From contig NZ_BAAADJ010000015.1 in NCBI RefSeq assembly GCF_039522365.1, positions 1 through 43,676 on the forward strand: a stretch of 43,676 bases of DNA, given 5' to 3'. This DNA is from Bacillus carboniphilus (GTDB taxonomy: Bacteria > Bacillota > Bacilli > Bacillales > JC228). The translations under genes were made by a program, and so were the position numbers. Positions 1 to 10,044 of the stretch are shown here, piece after piece. The notes under the pieces were generated by a model. The model was not told the DNA's origin. It made no database searches and saw only the letters and a program-made list of their open reading frames with translations. Positions within the stretch are counted from its first letter, which is position 1. Each line of letters begins with the position of its first letter.

Positions 1-84
1 AACTAAATCCGGTACCCCGTACCCTTCAAAAAATTGTTCTACTACCTGCTTTTTCATATCATACGAATACTTTTTTTGTCCCAT
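1..84 (-). CDS. IS3-type transposase OrfA, N-terminal fragment (cut by window edge)
   Basis: A leftward reading frame opens at 84 with ATG behind a strong GGGAGGCGG ribosome binding site and stays open to the window edge, giving 28 codons. It begins MGQKKYSYDMKKQVVEQFF and reads like the N-terminal helix-turn-helix region of the small transposase subunit (OrfA) of IS3-family elements, which binds the terminal repeats. The rest of the element lies outside the window, so it is unknown whether the copy is intact. The assignment rests on the short N-terminal motif and is moderately sure. Confidence 0.6.
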   Translation of the reverse strand, partial: MGQKKYSYDMKKQVVEQFFEGYGVPDLV

Positions 85-119
85 TTTTTCCGCCTCCCCA
101 TTACTCACTTTAACATGTA

Positions 120-158
120 ACAAGTGTGCGGACTTCTAAAAGTGTCTACTATATAGGT
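120..158 (-). mobile_element. Probable left terminal region of the IS3-type element
   Basis: Upstream of the orfA fragment, the leftward strand carries a TAGACACTTTTAGAAGTCC-like sequence. This resembles the terminal inverted repeats of IS3-family elements, which often start with a TG/TAGACACTTTTA-type end. The element therefore probably ends between 145 and 158. The other end is not in the window, so the repeat cannot be paired. Confidence 0.35.
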
Positions 159-316
159 ACATTATCACGATTTTAGTGCGAATAATAAATTTTGAGTGCG
201 AATTTACCATCTCGGCACAAAAACCACATGAGGCAACAACAATGTACCACCATATATAGAACGTTTCCCACTCAAACCAACATATACTATACCACTTCAA
301 AAAGAGGTGGATGACA

Positions 317-1117
317 ATGACAGTAATTAACACTTACAAATGGTTTTTAAACAAACCCTACAATGTCGACACAGTTATAGAGAATGTAAAGAAACACTGG
401 CGAAATAAAGAAGAAAGCTACAATTCAGAGAACGAGTTAAAACAAATCCTATTGGATCATGGTTTGAATTTCCGAGAAGATTCAGGAAAAAAAATAATGA
501 AAAGGTTGCAAGAAATAAAAGTTTGGAGTTTAATAAAAAAGTATTGTTTAAAATACAGAAGAATTTGGCATGGGCCAGATGTCCCGATTTTTATCCTTCC
601 TATCGATACAAACAACAGACAGCTAATGAAGGATACAAACGGAAAGTCGGGCGTTGCATTCCCTGCCGCACTATTCTTATTCCTTTCAGACATTCCAACC
701 GAAAAAGAAATAGAAGCTCTATTCGTGCATGAATATCATCATGTATCGAGATTCCATGCGTTAAAGAAAAAGAGCTATATGACTTTACTAGATTCCATTG
801 TGATGGAAGGTTTGGCGGAGCATGCAGTGTTAGAATACTGCGGGGAAAATTATATTACAAAATGTAATAAGATCTATTCTGAAGAACAGTTGAAAAACTG
901 GTGGAAACGTTGGTTTTACCCAAATCTTTCGACAAGAAGAGAAAAAAAATTACACGATTCGCTAATGTATGGTAGAAAAATGTTTCCATTCATGGTAGGA
1001 TATTCAGTAGGCTTTTTTTTAATTTCAGAATTCAGAAAAAAAGAAAACTTTTCTACAAAAACATTTATTGGAGAACCGGCGGAAACATTCTTGTCATATA
1101 TCGACGAAATCTCCTAG
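317..1117 (+). CDS. yjaZ: YjaZ-like predicted zinc-dependent protease (DUF2268)
   Basis: The 266-residue product carries a HEYHH motif at about residues 138-142, an HExxH zinc-binding signature. An EGLAEH segment at 164-169 could supply the third ligand. This is the pattern of DUF2268 putative Zn-dependent proteases such as B. subtilis YjaZ. No signal peptide is seen, so a cytoplasmic location is inferred; the substrate is unknown. ATG 317 is preferred over ATG 311 because AAAGAGGTGG (301-310) would be too close to 311. As in B. subtilis, the gene sits directly upstream of the app operon, but 158 bp with its own promoter separate it from appD, so co-transcription is not required. Confidence 0.8.
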   Translation: MTVINTYKWFLNKPYNVDTVIENVKKHWRNKEESYNSENELKQILLDHGLNFREDSGKKIMKRLQEIKVWSLIKKYCLKYRRIWHGPDVPIFILPIDTNNRQLMKDTNGKSGVAFPAALFLFLSDIPTEKEIEALFVHEYHHVSRFHALKKKSYMTLLDSIVMEGLAEHAVLEYCGENYITKCNKIYSEEQLKNWWKRWFYPNLSTRREKKLHDSLMYGRKMFPFMVGYSVGFFLISEFRKKENFSTKTFIGEPAETFLSYIDEIS

Positions 1118-1186
1118 TAAATCAATCTATTAAAGGTTTCTTTTAAATATTCTAAAAATAGGAAAAAGTTATATGTGAAAAAAGTA

Positions 1187-1215
1187 TTGCTTTTGTAATG
1201 AAACTGTAATAGTAT
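1187..1215 (+). promoter_or_regulatory. Candidate SigA promoter of the app operon
   Basis: TTGCTT at 1187-1192 and TAGTAT at 1210-1215 are separated by 17 bp, about 60 bp upstream of appD. It is the best housekeeping match in the 158-bp gap. It was assigned by eye and is moderately supported. Confidence 0.4.
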
Positions 1216-1275
1216 GAAAGTCAAATGAAACAATTGACTGAATAATTCAAAAAAGTAAAAGTAAGAGGTGTCCCT

Positions 1276-2304
1276 ATGAGCGGAAAAACAACAACTCAAT
1301 CTGAAGCACCTTTGCTTGAGGTTAAGAACTTAGAAACTGCTTTTAAAATTGATGGCCAGTACCACAATGCAGTAGACAATGTATCCTTTAACGTAAAGCC
1401 ACGTCAAATTGTCGGAATAGTTGGTGAATCCGGCTGTGGAAAGAGTGTAATGTCACTTTCCATTATGAAGCTTTTGCCAAAAGAAAATGGTAAGATTCGC
1501 AGTGGTGAAATTAAGTTCGCTGGAACAAACCTTGAAAACATGACCGACAAACAAATCAATAAGATCCGTGGTAAGGATATGGCCATGATCTTCCAAGAAC
1601 CGATGACAGCACTAAACCCAGTGTTCTCAATCGGGTACCAAATAGAAGAAGTATTACACAACCATATGACCATTTCTAAGAAGGAAGCTCGCTTAAAATC
1701 TATCGCTCTATTAAAGAGTGTTGGGATTTCTCGCCCAGAAAAGATAGTTGAAGAGTATCCTCACCAACTCTCTGGTGGAATGCGTCAACGTGTCATGATC
1801 GCAATAGCCATTGCATGCCAACCAAAGTTACTTATTGCCGATGAGCCTACTACAGCGTTGGATGTAACTGTACAAGCCCAAATCTTAGAGCTACTAAAAG
1901 AAATCCAATCTGTAAATGACATGGCTATCATCATGATTACCCATGACCTTGGTGTGGTAGCTGAGATTTGTGATGAAGTTATCGTTATGTATGCAGGTAG
2001 AGTAGTAGAAAAGACTGATGTCGATACATTGTTCCATGATCCTAAACACCCATATACTGAATTACTAATGGGTGCAATTCCTAAGCTTGATGAAGAGAAA
2101 GAGGAACTTGCAACGATTAAAGGTATTGTTCCTTCATTAAAGAATATGCCTAGTACGGGTTGTAGATTCGCAGCTCGCTGTCCAAAAGCCATGCCTGAAT
2201 GTACACAAATTACTCCGCAACTTGGAGAAACAGATGAAGGGCATGAGGTTGCTTGCTTACTCTATGAAACTAGCAGGCCGAAAGAAGGGATGAACGTATC
2301 ATGA
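1276..2304 (+). CDS. appD: Oligopeptide ABC transporter ATP-binding protein AppD
   Basis: A 342-residue ATPase that energises peptide import together with AppF. Visible motifs are Walker A GESGCGKS (about 50-57), ABC signature LSGGM (165-169), Walker B LLIADEP (185-191) and an H-loop in MITHD. The C-terminal cysteine-containing segment (CRFAARCPKAMPEC) is typical of the oligopeptide/dipeptide transporter C-terminal domain. The start is preceded by AAGAGGTG. It opens an appDFABC operon and overlaps appF by 4 bases (ATGA), implying translational coupling. The gene order (ATPases first) and position after yjaZ match B. subtilis app rather than opp. Confidence 0.93.
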   Translation: MSGKTTTQSEAPLLEVKNLETAFKIDGQYHNAVDNVSFNVKPRQIVGIVGESGCGKSVMSLSIMKLLPKENGKIRSGEIKFAGTNLENMTDKQINKIRGKDMAMIFQEPMTALNPVFSIGYQIEEVLHNHMTISKKEARLKSIALLKSVGISRPEKIVEEYPHQLSGGMRQRVMIAIAIACQPKLLIADEPTTALDVTVQAQILELLKEIQSVNDMAIIMITHDLGVVAEICDEVIVMYAGRVVEKTDVDTLFHDPKHPYTELLMGAIPKLDEEKEELATIKGIVPSLKNMPSTGCRFAARCPKAMPECTQITPQLGETDEGHEVACLLYETSRPKEGMNVS

Positions 2305-3296
2305 GCACCTTAGAAAAAGATTTGAATCAAAAGGAGAACTTACTAGAAGTTCAAAACCTGAAAACTCACTATCCAATCAAGGGTGGGTTCTTTAGAAGAA
2401 CTGTCGCTACTGTTAAGGCTGTTGATGACATCTCCTTTGAAATAAAAAAAGGTGAAACATTAGGTCTTGTAGGTGAGTCTGGTTGTGGTAAATCAACAGC
2501 TGGCCGAACTATATTAAGACTATTAAAGCCGACAGATGGAAAAATCATTTTCGATGGTGATGATATTACTAATTTATCAGGGACGAAATTACGAGAAGCA
2601 AGAAAAGATTTTCAAATGGTATTCCAAGATCCTTACGCTTCACTTAACCCTACACAAATGGTAGGAGATATCATTGCTGAACCAATTTTGAATTATACAA
2701 GACGAAATAAGGCAGAACTAAAGAAAGAAGTAATGGAACTTCTTGAAAAAGTAGGTCTACCTGAAGATGCTTACTACAAGTATCCTCATGAATTTTCTGG
2801 TGGACAACGTCAGCGTATCGGTATTGCAAGAGCATTAGCTTTAAGGCCGAAGCTCATTATTGCGGACGAGCCTGTATCAGCACTTGACGTTTCTGTACAA
2901 TCACAAGTTTTGAACCTACTAAAAGAGCTACAAGATGAATTTGATTTAACTTTCTTATTCATTGCCCACGATTTAAGTGTAGTAAAACACATGAGTGATC
3001 GTATCGGTGTTATGTACTTAGGGAATATGGTTGAACTTGCAGACAAGAAGAGCCTATATGATGAACCACTTCATCCGTATACACAAGCTCTAATTTCAGC
3101 CATCCCTGAGCCAGACCCAAGAAAGAAGAAAGAAAGAATCATACTTCAAGGTGATGTACCGAATCCAACGAACCCACCTACTGGATGTCCGTTCCACACA
3201 AGATGTCCAATGGCTAAAGAGGAGTGTTCGAAAGTTAAACCAACCTTGAAGGAGGTGAAGCCTGGACATAAGGTAGCATGTATTCTTTATGATTGA
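2301..3296 (+). CDS. appF: Oligopeptide ABC transporter ATP-binding protein AppF
   Basis: A 331-residue ATPase, partner of AppD in the cytoplasmic motor of the peptide importer. Walker [10 protein letters not shown] lies near residues 58-66. It is followed by the Q-loop QDPYASLNP, signature FSGGQRQR, Walker B LIIADEP and H-loop FIAHDLS. A C-terminal [14 protein letters not shown] segment repeats the cysteine pattern of AppD, consistent with the oligopeptide-transporter ATPase subgroup. It overlaps the appD stop by 4 bases. The binding-protein gene follows after 37 bases. Confidence 0.93.
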   Translation: MSTLEKDLNQKENLLEVQNLKTHYPIKGGFFRRTVATVKAVDDISFEIKKGETLGLVGESGCGKSTAGRTILRLLKPTDGKIIFDGDDITNLSGTKLREARKDFQMVFQDPYASLNPTQMVGDIIAEPILNYTRRNKAELKKEVMELLEKVGLPEDAYYKYPHEFSGGQRQRIGIARALALRPKLIIADEPVSALDVSVQSQVLNLLKELQDEFDLTFLFIAHDLSVVKHMSDRIGVMYLGNMVELADKKSLYDEPLHPYTQALISAIPEPDPRKKKERIILQGDVPNPTNPPTGCPFHTRCPMAKEECSKVKPTLKEVKPGHKVACILYD

Positions 3297-3333
3297 TACT
3301 TTAAAATTATTATCCTATGGGGGGAAAACAACA

Positions 3334-5103
3334 ATGAACTTCAAAAAGTCATCATTTTTATTGATGGTCATGATGCTAGTTCTTTCATTGTTCCTAGCTG
3401 CTTGTAGCGGTGGCGACGATGATTCAAAACCAGCAGATGATTCAAACACACAAGATGAAAACAACGAGGGTTCTGATGAAGGAACTTCTAATGGTCCTGT
3501 AGAGGGCGGAACACTTACTTATGCAATGGAAGGTGAATTCGAAGGTCTTTTAGACTTTGCATTCTACGGAATCGCTTCTGATGCAGAAATCTTAGCTTTC
3601 ATTAACGAAGGTATGTACTCTTATGATGAAAACCTTCAACCAATTCCTTGGTTAGCTGATTGGACAGTGTCTGAAGATAACAAAACTTATACTTTCACAC
3701 TAGTTCAAGATGATATTAAATGGCACAATGGTGAAACTTTAACAATGGAAGATTGGGTGTTTGCATTAGAAACTCTTGCACATCCTGACTATACTGGTCC
3801 ACGTTACGTTAACGTTCAAGACGTAGTGGGTGCTGAAGAGTTCCACGCTGGAGAAGCTGACAGCATTTCTGGTTTAGTTCTTTCTGAAGACAAGCAATCT
3901 CTTGAAGTTACATTCAAAGAAGCTGCAATCAACAACTTAACAAACCTTTGGTCTTACCCAATGGCTAAATCAGCATACGATGGTATTGCTGTAGCAGATA
4001 TGCAAGAATCTGCACCAGTTCGTAAAAACCCAGTTGGTGTTGGTCCTTTTAAAGTGAAAAACATCCTACCTGGTGAGTCTGTTGAAATGGTTAAACACGA
4101 AGACTACTGGAGAGGTGCTCCACACCTTGATAGTGTTATCGTAAAAGTAATCGATAGTGCATTAACAGTTGGGGAATTAGAAACTGGAAACATTCATATG
4201 ACTGCTTTCCACCCATCTATCCTTGATCAAGTTAAAGCATTAGATAACGTTGAGATCATTGAAGTTCCTGGTCTATCTTACTACTATGTTGGTTTCAAAC
4301 TTGGTAAGTGGGATGGAAGCAAAAACGTTATGGATCCAAACAGCAAGTATGCTAACAAGCAATTACGTCAAGCAATGCTATATGCAATCAACCGTCAAGA
4401 ATGGGTAGACGCATTCTTCAGTGGTTTAGGTGGTCCTGTAAATACTCCAAGTCCATCTGCTCACTGGATTACTGCTTCTGACGATGAGCTACCAAACAAC
4501 TACACATTTGATCCAGCAAAAGCTGAAGAACTTCTTGATGAAGCTGGTTATGTAGATGTTGATGGTGATGGTTTCCGTGAAGATCCAAATGGGGATCAAT
4601 TCGTAATCAACTTTGGTCACTATGACACTGGTAACCCAACTTTCGAAGCACGTGCTAGAGCAATTACTCAATACTGGCATGATGTTGGTCTAAACGCTGA
4701 GTTAGTTATGACAGAAGTAAACCTTTACTATGATATGATCGAAAAAGATGATCCTACAATCGAAGTATTCTACGGCGGTTGGGGAACTGGTGCTGACCCA
4801 GATCCATCTGCACTATGGGCTGAAGATGCACTTTGGAACTACCCACGTTGGGTAAATGAAGATGCAGATCAACTTTTAGCAGATGCATTAAACATGGATC
4901 TTCTAAAAGATGCTGATGGAAACATCGATAACGACAAGCGTAAAGAAATTTATGTACAATGGCAATCAATTGTAAACGAAGAACTACCTTTACTTCCAAT
5001 TATGGAACTTACTGATGCATGGGCTGTAAACTCTAATGTTAAAGGTATTACTTTTGGCGTTAACGGTACAAACCCAGCAAACGAGTGGTGGATCGAGGAG
5101 TAA
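3334..5103 (+). CDS. appA: Oligopeptide-binding lipoprotein AppA
   Basis: A 589-residue extracellular substrate-binding protein that captures peptides for AppBCDF. A lipoprotein signal peptide ends in LAAC with the lipidated cysteine at residue 24. An acidic Asp/Glu/Ser/Asn-rich linker follows, then a solute-binding protein family 5 body (for example WHNGETLTMEDWVFALE). ATG 3334, preceded by a GGGGGG tract, is the right start because it gives the proper signal peptide; an upstream extension to 3289 does not. The gene is intact. As established knowledge, appA is frameshifted in the B. subtilis 168 laboratory strain. A hairpin follows in the appA-appB gap. Confidence 0.93.
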   Translation: MNFKKSSFLLMVMMLVLSLFLAACSGGDDDSKPADDSNTQDENNEGSDEGTSNGPVEGGTLTYAMEGEFEGLLDFAFYGIASDAEILAFINEGMYSYDENLQPIPWLADWTVSEDNKTYTFTLVQDDIKWHNGETLTMEDWVFALETLAHPDYTGPRYVNVQDVVGAEEFHAGEADSISGLVLSEDKQSLEVTFKEAAINNLTNLWSYPMAKSAYDGIAVADMQESAPVRKNPVGVGPFKVKNILPGESVEMVKHEDYWRGAPHLDSVIVKVIDSALTVGELETGNIHMTAFHPSILDQVKALDNVEIIEVPGLSYYYVGFKLGKWDGSKNVMDPNSKYANKQLRQAMLYAINRQEWVDAFFSGLGGPVNTPSPSAHWITASDDELPNNYTFDPAKAEELLDEAGYVDVDGDGFREDPNGDQFVINFGHYDTGNPTFEARARAITQYWHDVGLNAELVMTEVNLYYDMIEKDDPTIEVFYGGWGTGADPDPSALWAEDALWNYPRWVNEDADQLLADALNMDLLKDADGNIDNDKRKEIYVQWQSIVNEELPLLPIMELTDAWAVNSNVKGITFGVNGTNPANEWWIEE

Positions 5104-5105
5104 TT

Positions 5106-5146
5106 TTCTCCTCTTCCCCATCGCTTTTAACGATGGATAAGGAGAA
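5106..5146 (+). promoter_or_regulatory. Intercistronic hairpin covering the appB ribosome binding site
   Basis: TTCTCCT (5106-5112) can pair with AGGAGAA (5140-5146), which contains the appB ribosome binding site. Inside this, CCATCG (5118-5123) pairs with CGATGG (5131-5136) around a 7-base loop. The fold would hide the Shine-Dalgarno of appB and could also protect the 3' end of appA mRNA. This would favour more binding protein than permease. The pairing is visible; the function is inferred. Confidence 0.55.
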
Positions 5147-5152
5147 TGCATA

Positions 5153-6118
5153 ATGATTAAGTACACACTACGAAGAATACTTGGAATGATTCCAATGCTT
5201 TTCCTTATCTCCATTGTAGTGTTTACCCTGGCTAAGTTAATGCCAGGGGATTCACTCAGTGGGGAAATAGATCCTACTAACACGGATCCCGAATACATCG
5301 AAATGATGAGGGAGAAGCTTGGATATAATGACCCGTTACCACAGCAATATTTCAACTGGATTACAGGAATCCTACAAGGTGAATTTGGGAAATCAACACG
5401 ATACAAAATGCCTGCAGAAGAACTAATCTTAGAACGATTACCTAATACGATATTTTTAGGTTTCTCTTCATTAATAATCACCTACGTCATGGCATTTGCT
5501 ATGGGCATTTACGCAGGACGAAAACCGTATACACTTGGAGATAACCTCATTGCAGGGTATAACTATCTCGGGTTTGCGATACCATCTTTCGTTGCTGCTG
5601 TTTTTTCAATCTATATTTTTTCATTTGGATTGGGATGGTTCCCTTCAAACGGATCAGTAGATATTCAATTAGAAAAAGGCACATTAGATTACTTTATTAG
5701 TAGATTACATCACGTAATTCTACCTGCACTATGTTTAGGGATGCTTAGTACAGCATCATATACACAGTTTTTACGAAATGACATCATTGAGAATAGTAGA
5801 AAAGACTTTGTACGTACTGCACGTGCAAAAGGTACGAAAGAATCTAAAATTTATAATGTACACATCTTAAGAAATTCAATTATTCCATTAGTAACTTTCT
5901 TAGGATTTGACCTTGTTTCATTAGTAGGTGGAGCAATTATCACAGAGACAATCTTCACTTATCCTGGAATTGGTCAGTTATTTCTAAATTCGGTAACAAA
6001 CCGTGACTATTCAGTATTAATGGTATTAACATTAATGTTCACTTTCCTAGTATTGATTGGTAACTTGCTTGCTGACTTACTATATGGAATTGTGGATCCA
6101 CGGATTCGGATAGAGTAG
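5153..6118 (+). CDS. appB: Oligopeptide ABC transporter permease AppB
   Basis: A 321-residue inner-membrane permease subunit with an N-terminal membrane helix (about 10-30) and five further hydrophobic segments. The ATPase-coupling EAA loop lies around ARAKGTKESKIYNVHILRNS. It matches the OppB/DppB half of the translocation pore and pairs with AppC. The ATG at 5153 follows AAGGAGAATGCATA. That ribosome binding site can be base-paired in the upstream intercistronic hairpin, so translation may be damped relative to appA. AppC follows after 12 bases. Confidence 0.92.
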   Translation: MIKYTLRRILGMIPMLFLISIVVFTLAKLMPGDSLSGEIDPTNTDPEYIEMMREKLGYNDPLPQQYFNWITGILQGEFGKSTRYKMPAEELILERLPNTIFLGFSSLIITYVMAFAMGIYAGRKPYTLGDNLIAGYNYLGFAIPSFVAAVFSIYIFSFGLGWFPSNGSVDIQLEKGTLDYFISRLHHVILPALCLGMLSTASYTQFLRNDIIENSRKDFVRTARAKGTKESKIYNVHILRNSIIPLVTFLGFDLVSLVGGAIITETIFTYPGIGQLFLNSVTNRDYSVLMVLTLMFTFLVLIGNLLADLLYGIVDPRIRIE

Positions 6119-6130
6119 GAGGAATGGCAA

Positions 6131-7039
6131 ATGGAACCTCAATTAGAAAAATCAACGGCAACCCAAGTTAAACCACCGAAAAGCATGTCTCCTTTCGCCA
6201 TTGCCCGTCGTAAGTTTTTACGTAATAAACTAGCAATGATTAGTGTCTGCTTTTTGATTTTTGTATCTGTGATTTCTTTTTTAGCCCCATATATTACAAC
6301 GGCTGACGTTGAACGTGTAAATATCGGATCCATGTCATTAGAGCCTTCTAGCGAACACTGGCTAGGTACTGATAAAAATGGACGAGATGTATTTACTAGA
6401 TTACTATATGGTGGTCGAGTTTCACTACTTGTAGGTATTTCATGTACGTTAATTGTAATCACAATCGGAACAATTATCGGGTCAATTGCTGGTTATTTTG
6501 GCGGAGCGGTAGACAACTTGTTAATGCGCTTTACTGACTTCGTATTGAACTTCCCATTCTTAGTATTCGTAATTGTACTAAATACAATCCTTTTTGGAAT
6601 AATTAGTGGTGTATGGGTTCTTATCCTTGTTATCGGATTCCTATCATGGGGTGGAGTTGCGAGGATTGTACGAAGTAAAATTCTCGCTGAGAAAGAAAAT
6701 GAGTACATTTTAGCTGCAGTATCAATTGGTTGTAAACCATCAAAAGTTATCGTAAAACACTTATTACCAAACGTTCTTTCAACAATCATTGTACAAGCTA
6801 CTCTACTATTTGCTGGTATGATTGTAGCTGAAGCTGGTCTGAGTTATCTCGGATTCGGTGTACCATCATCTACTCCAAGTTGGGGTAACATGTTGGCATT
6901 TGCGAATGAACCAGATGTGTTAAAAGATAAACTTTGGATGTGGGCACCTCCTGCACTAGCTATTGTATTCACAATCCTTTCTATCAACTTCGTTGGTGAA
7001 GGTTTAAAAGACGCATTTAACCCTAAATCTAATCGTTAA
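6131..7039 (+). CDS. appC: Oligopeptide ABC transporter permease AppC
   Basis: A 302-residue membrane protein forming the second half of the peptide channel. It has the OppC-type N-terminal segment (RRKFLRNKLAMISV), the conserved LGTDKNGRDVFTRLLYG stretch, and the EAA coupling loop near VSIGCKPSKVIVKHLLPN. It ends with the DAFNPK motif common in OppC/DppC proteins. A GGAGG site lies before the start. It is the last gene of appDFABC and is followed at once by a strong terminator. Confidence 0.92.
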   Translation: MEPQLEKSTATQVKPPKSMSPFAIARRKFLRNKLAMISVCFLIFVSVISFLAPYITTADVERVNIGSMSLEPSSEHWLGTDKNGRDVFTRLLYGGRVSLLVGISCTLIVITIGTIIGSIAGYFGGAVDNLLMRFTDFVLNFPFLVFVIVLNTILFGIISGVWVLILVIGFLSWGGVARIVRSKILAEKENEYILAAVSIGCKPSKVIVKHLLPNVLSTIIVQATLLFAGMIVAEAGLSYLGFGVPSSTPSWGNMLAFANEPDVLKDKLWMWAPPALAIVFTILSINFVGEGLKDAFNPKSNR

Positions 7040-7073
7040 AATCTATCATACTTTGTATGGTAGATTTTTTTTT
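7038..7073 (+). terminator. Terminator of appDFABC
   Basis: AAATCTATCATAC and GTATGGTAGATTT form a near-perfect stem with a short loop, followed by a run of T residues. Confidence 0.85.
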
Positions 7074-7154
7074 GCTTATTACATCAGATAGCTTGTACTA
7101 ATCATCTATGGACAAACATAAATTTGAAGAAAATAGTTCATAAAGGATGAGATC

Positions 7155-7370
7155 ATGAGCTACCGCATTTTTTTATTGTTAACTGGATTTGGTTTAAGTG
7201 TCGCCGGTGGTATTAGTACATTGGCTTATCTGAACTTATTGACTACAGGTCTAGAATTTCTAGATTATTTAATCTTTATAGCTACTAATATTGAATGCTT
7301 ATTATTACCGATTGGTATAGCCTTTATTTGGTTCAGTATCTATATACCAAACCTTCGTCAAAAGGACTAA
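7155..7370 (+). CDS. Small hydrophobic membrane protein of unknown function
   Basis: A 71-residue protein with two predicted membrane helices (about 5-28 and 37-62) and a short basic C-terminal tail (NLRQKD). ATG 7155 follows a good AAAGGATGAGATC ribosome binding site. I do not recognise a family. It stands alone between the app terminator and yjbA, both in the same direction. The hydrophobic composition and ribosome binding site support a real gene; no function can be stated. Confidence 0.6.
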   Translation: MSYRIFLLLTGFGLSVAGGISTLAYLNLLTTGLEFLDYLIFIATNIECLLLPIGIAFIWFSIYIPNLRQKD

Positions 7371-7457
7371 TTTTTATAAAACTGGATAGATAGGAATATT
7401 TTTACTTCATCCTGCCCATACTTAGAGACATAAACAAAGGTTGCGAGGGGTGCAAGT

Positions 7458-8204
7458 ATGTTATATCTCCACGACGTTTGGGTGAATTGGTTTGAAGGTG
7501 AAGAGAATGGATACAATGTCTGTCATTTTCATGAATGGAGGAAAGACGACAGTGTTGAACTGTTAGATCAGGTTCCATTACTAAAAGTAACACCTGAGAT
7601 TTTTTCCTATATTGAAAACGATTTAGCTGAACTTCCCAAGCAGCTATTAGAAGACGTGTATCAAAAAGCATACTTAAGGAAGAATCATGAAAGAATTCAA
7701 GTAGATTATTGTTTTATTATTACAGATGGAATAGGGATTATGGCTGTTGATACAATCGGGTATAAGATACCTGTACGTAAAAGTCGGCTGATACCTCGTC
7801 AAGAACAGCTTGTGTATGACATGGTGGAAAACCAAGATCCTATTCATTTTGAACTACCTGAGACCAAAATACATAAAGAGTACCATATTCTCTCGCCGTC
7901 TCCGATGGATATGAATGGTTTGACCCGTAAAGAAAGACAATTGAAGCAGCTTCTTCTAATGGCAATGGACCAATTGAATACTTCCAAAAATGCTGCTGAA
8001 GTGCGCTATTGGCTGACAGAGTGGAATCCGGAGAATTATTTACAAAATCAAGGCCTAAGCTTTGATGACGCATGGTATAAGTTATACGAAGAAGTTAAAA
8101 ATGGATGGTCGGACAAGCATAAAGTGTTATGTGAAAACATGATTAAAGGACAACCGTTCTTTGAGAAACTGTGGGAAATTGAAAATGGTTCTAAAGTAAA
8201 TTAA
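7458..8204 (+). CDS. yjbA: YjbA, UPF0736 family protein
   Basis: A 248-residue soluble protein whose N-terminus ([20 protein letters not shown]) is characteristic of the UPF0736/YjbA family of Bacillaceae. Its biochemical role is unknown. It has no signal peptide or membrane segment. ATG 7458 follows GAGGGGTGCAAGT. It sits between the app genes and trpS, the same position as in B. subtilis. It converges with trpS on a shared bidirectional terminator. Confidence 0.88.
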   Translation: MLYLHDVWVNWFEGEENGYNVCHFHEWRKDDSVELLDQVPLLKVTPEIFSYIENDLAELPKQLLEDVYQKAYLRKNHERIQVDYCFIITDGIGIMAVDTIGYKIPVRKSRLIPRQEQLVYDMVENQDPIHFELPETKIHKEYHILSPSPMDMNGLTRKERQLKQLLLMAMDQLNTSKNAAEVRYWLTEWNPENYLQNQGLSFDDAWYKLYEEVKNGWSDKHKVLCENMIKGQPFFEKLWEIENGSKVN

Positions 8205-8235
8205 AAGGCAGTGCCAATCGGGGCACTGCCTTTTA
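8203..8235. terminator. Bidirectional terminator between yjbA and trpS
   Basis: AAAAGGCAGTGCC and GGCACTGCCTTTT form a perfect stem of about 13 bp between the convergent genes. T runs on both strands would serve both transcripts. Confidence 0.85.
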
Positions 8236-8238
8236 CTA

Positions 8239-9519
<1,281 letters not shown>

Positions 9520-9525
9520 GTTTTC

Positions 9526-9554
9526 ATTATAGGTTGATATGAGGCTGGAATCAA
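9526..9554 (-). promoter_or_regulatory. SigA promoter of the trpS T-box transcript
   Basis: On the leftward strand, TTGATT (9554-9549) and TATAAT (9531-9526) are spaced by exactly 17 bp just upstream of the T-box leader. The promoter overlaps the last bases of the upstream membrane-protein gene. Confidence 0.65.
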
Positions 9555-9907
9555 TAGGAAAACGTAAAAAAATAGGAAAATAGGGATATGGCAATGAGTA
9601 ACATTCCACTTCCAATCATCCAACCGTACGATATATTCATTAGTGTTGATAACGGTCGGTACTCATCAGGGTCCTGTTCAATCTGATTTTTAAAGAAAAC
9701 CTTCCGAATTCCTTCCGTTACTACATTGAAGAAACCTTTTTTCGTAATCATAATCAAAAGTCCGATCATTAACAAAAAGAGCCCAATGTAAAAGTTATGG
9801 TCTACAAAATTAGTCCATCCATTCTGGTCGTTAGCTAAGAAGGTAACGATCAAAACGGTTAGCTGAGTTAAGAAAAATACCGTAAACACCTTTACCCAAA
9901 AATTCAT
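9551..9907 (-). CDS. DUF3899-like small integral membrane protein
   Basis: A 118-residue protein with three to four predicted membrane helices (about 5-25, 38-57 and 90-115) and a soluble, charged centre (RKVFFKNQIEQDPDEYRPLS). It resembles the DUF3899 family of Bacillaceae membrane proteins, whose role is unknown. It runs in the same direction as trpS, but the trpS promoter lies at its 3' end and is independent. The gene diverges from oppA. Family assignment is from memory of the pattern and is moderate. Confidence 0.7.
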   Translation of the reverse strand: MNFWVKVFTVFFLTQLTVLIVTFLANDQNGWTNFVDHNFYIGLFLLMIGLLIMITKKGFFNVVTEGIRKVFFKNQIEQDPDEYRPLSTLMNISYGWMIGSGMLLIAISLFSYFFTFSY

Positions 9908-9978
9908 GCTTTCATCACCATGCTTAGAATAATTTCTCCAGTTTGTAACAAATTATTTTTAACGGTTATATCACCTCT

Positions 9979-10006
9979 GCTTATGTAAAGTTTTTACATA
10001 TTAAGC
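9979..10006. promoter_or_regulatory. Inverted repeat in the oppA promoter region (possible operator)
   Basis: GCTTATGTAAA and TTTACATATTAAGC form an imperfect palindrome around GTT. Just downstream is a TATAAC that could serve as the oppA -10. The position suits a repressor or activator site for oppABCDF, but the regulator cannot be named. Confidence 0.35.
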
Positions 10007-10044
10007 AGTTGTTATAACACAAAAGTCATGAGGAGGTTTTTTAA

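Noticed and set aside
136-333. Leftward frame of 65 residues opposite the yjaZ upstream region
   Set aside because: It has a Trp/Tyr-rich improbable sequence and overlaps the yjaZ ribosome binding site and the IS end.
3289-3333. Longer AppA start at 3289
   Set aside because: It would add residues before the lipoprotein signal peptide; ATG 3334 has its own ribosome binding site.
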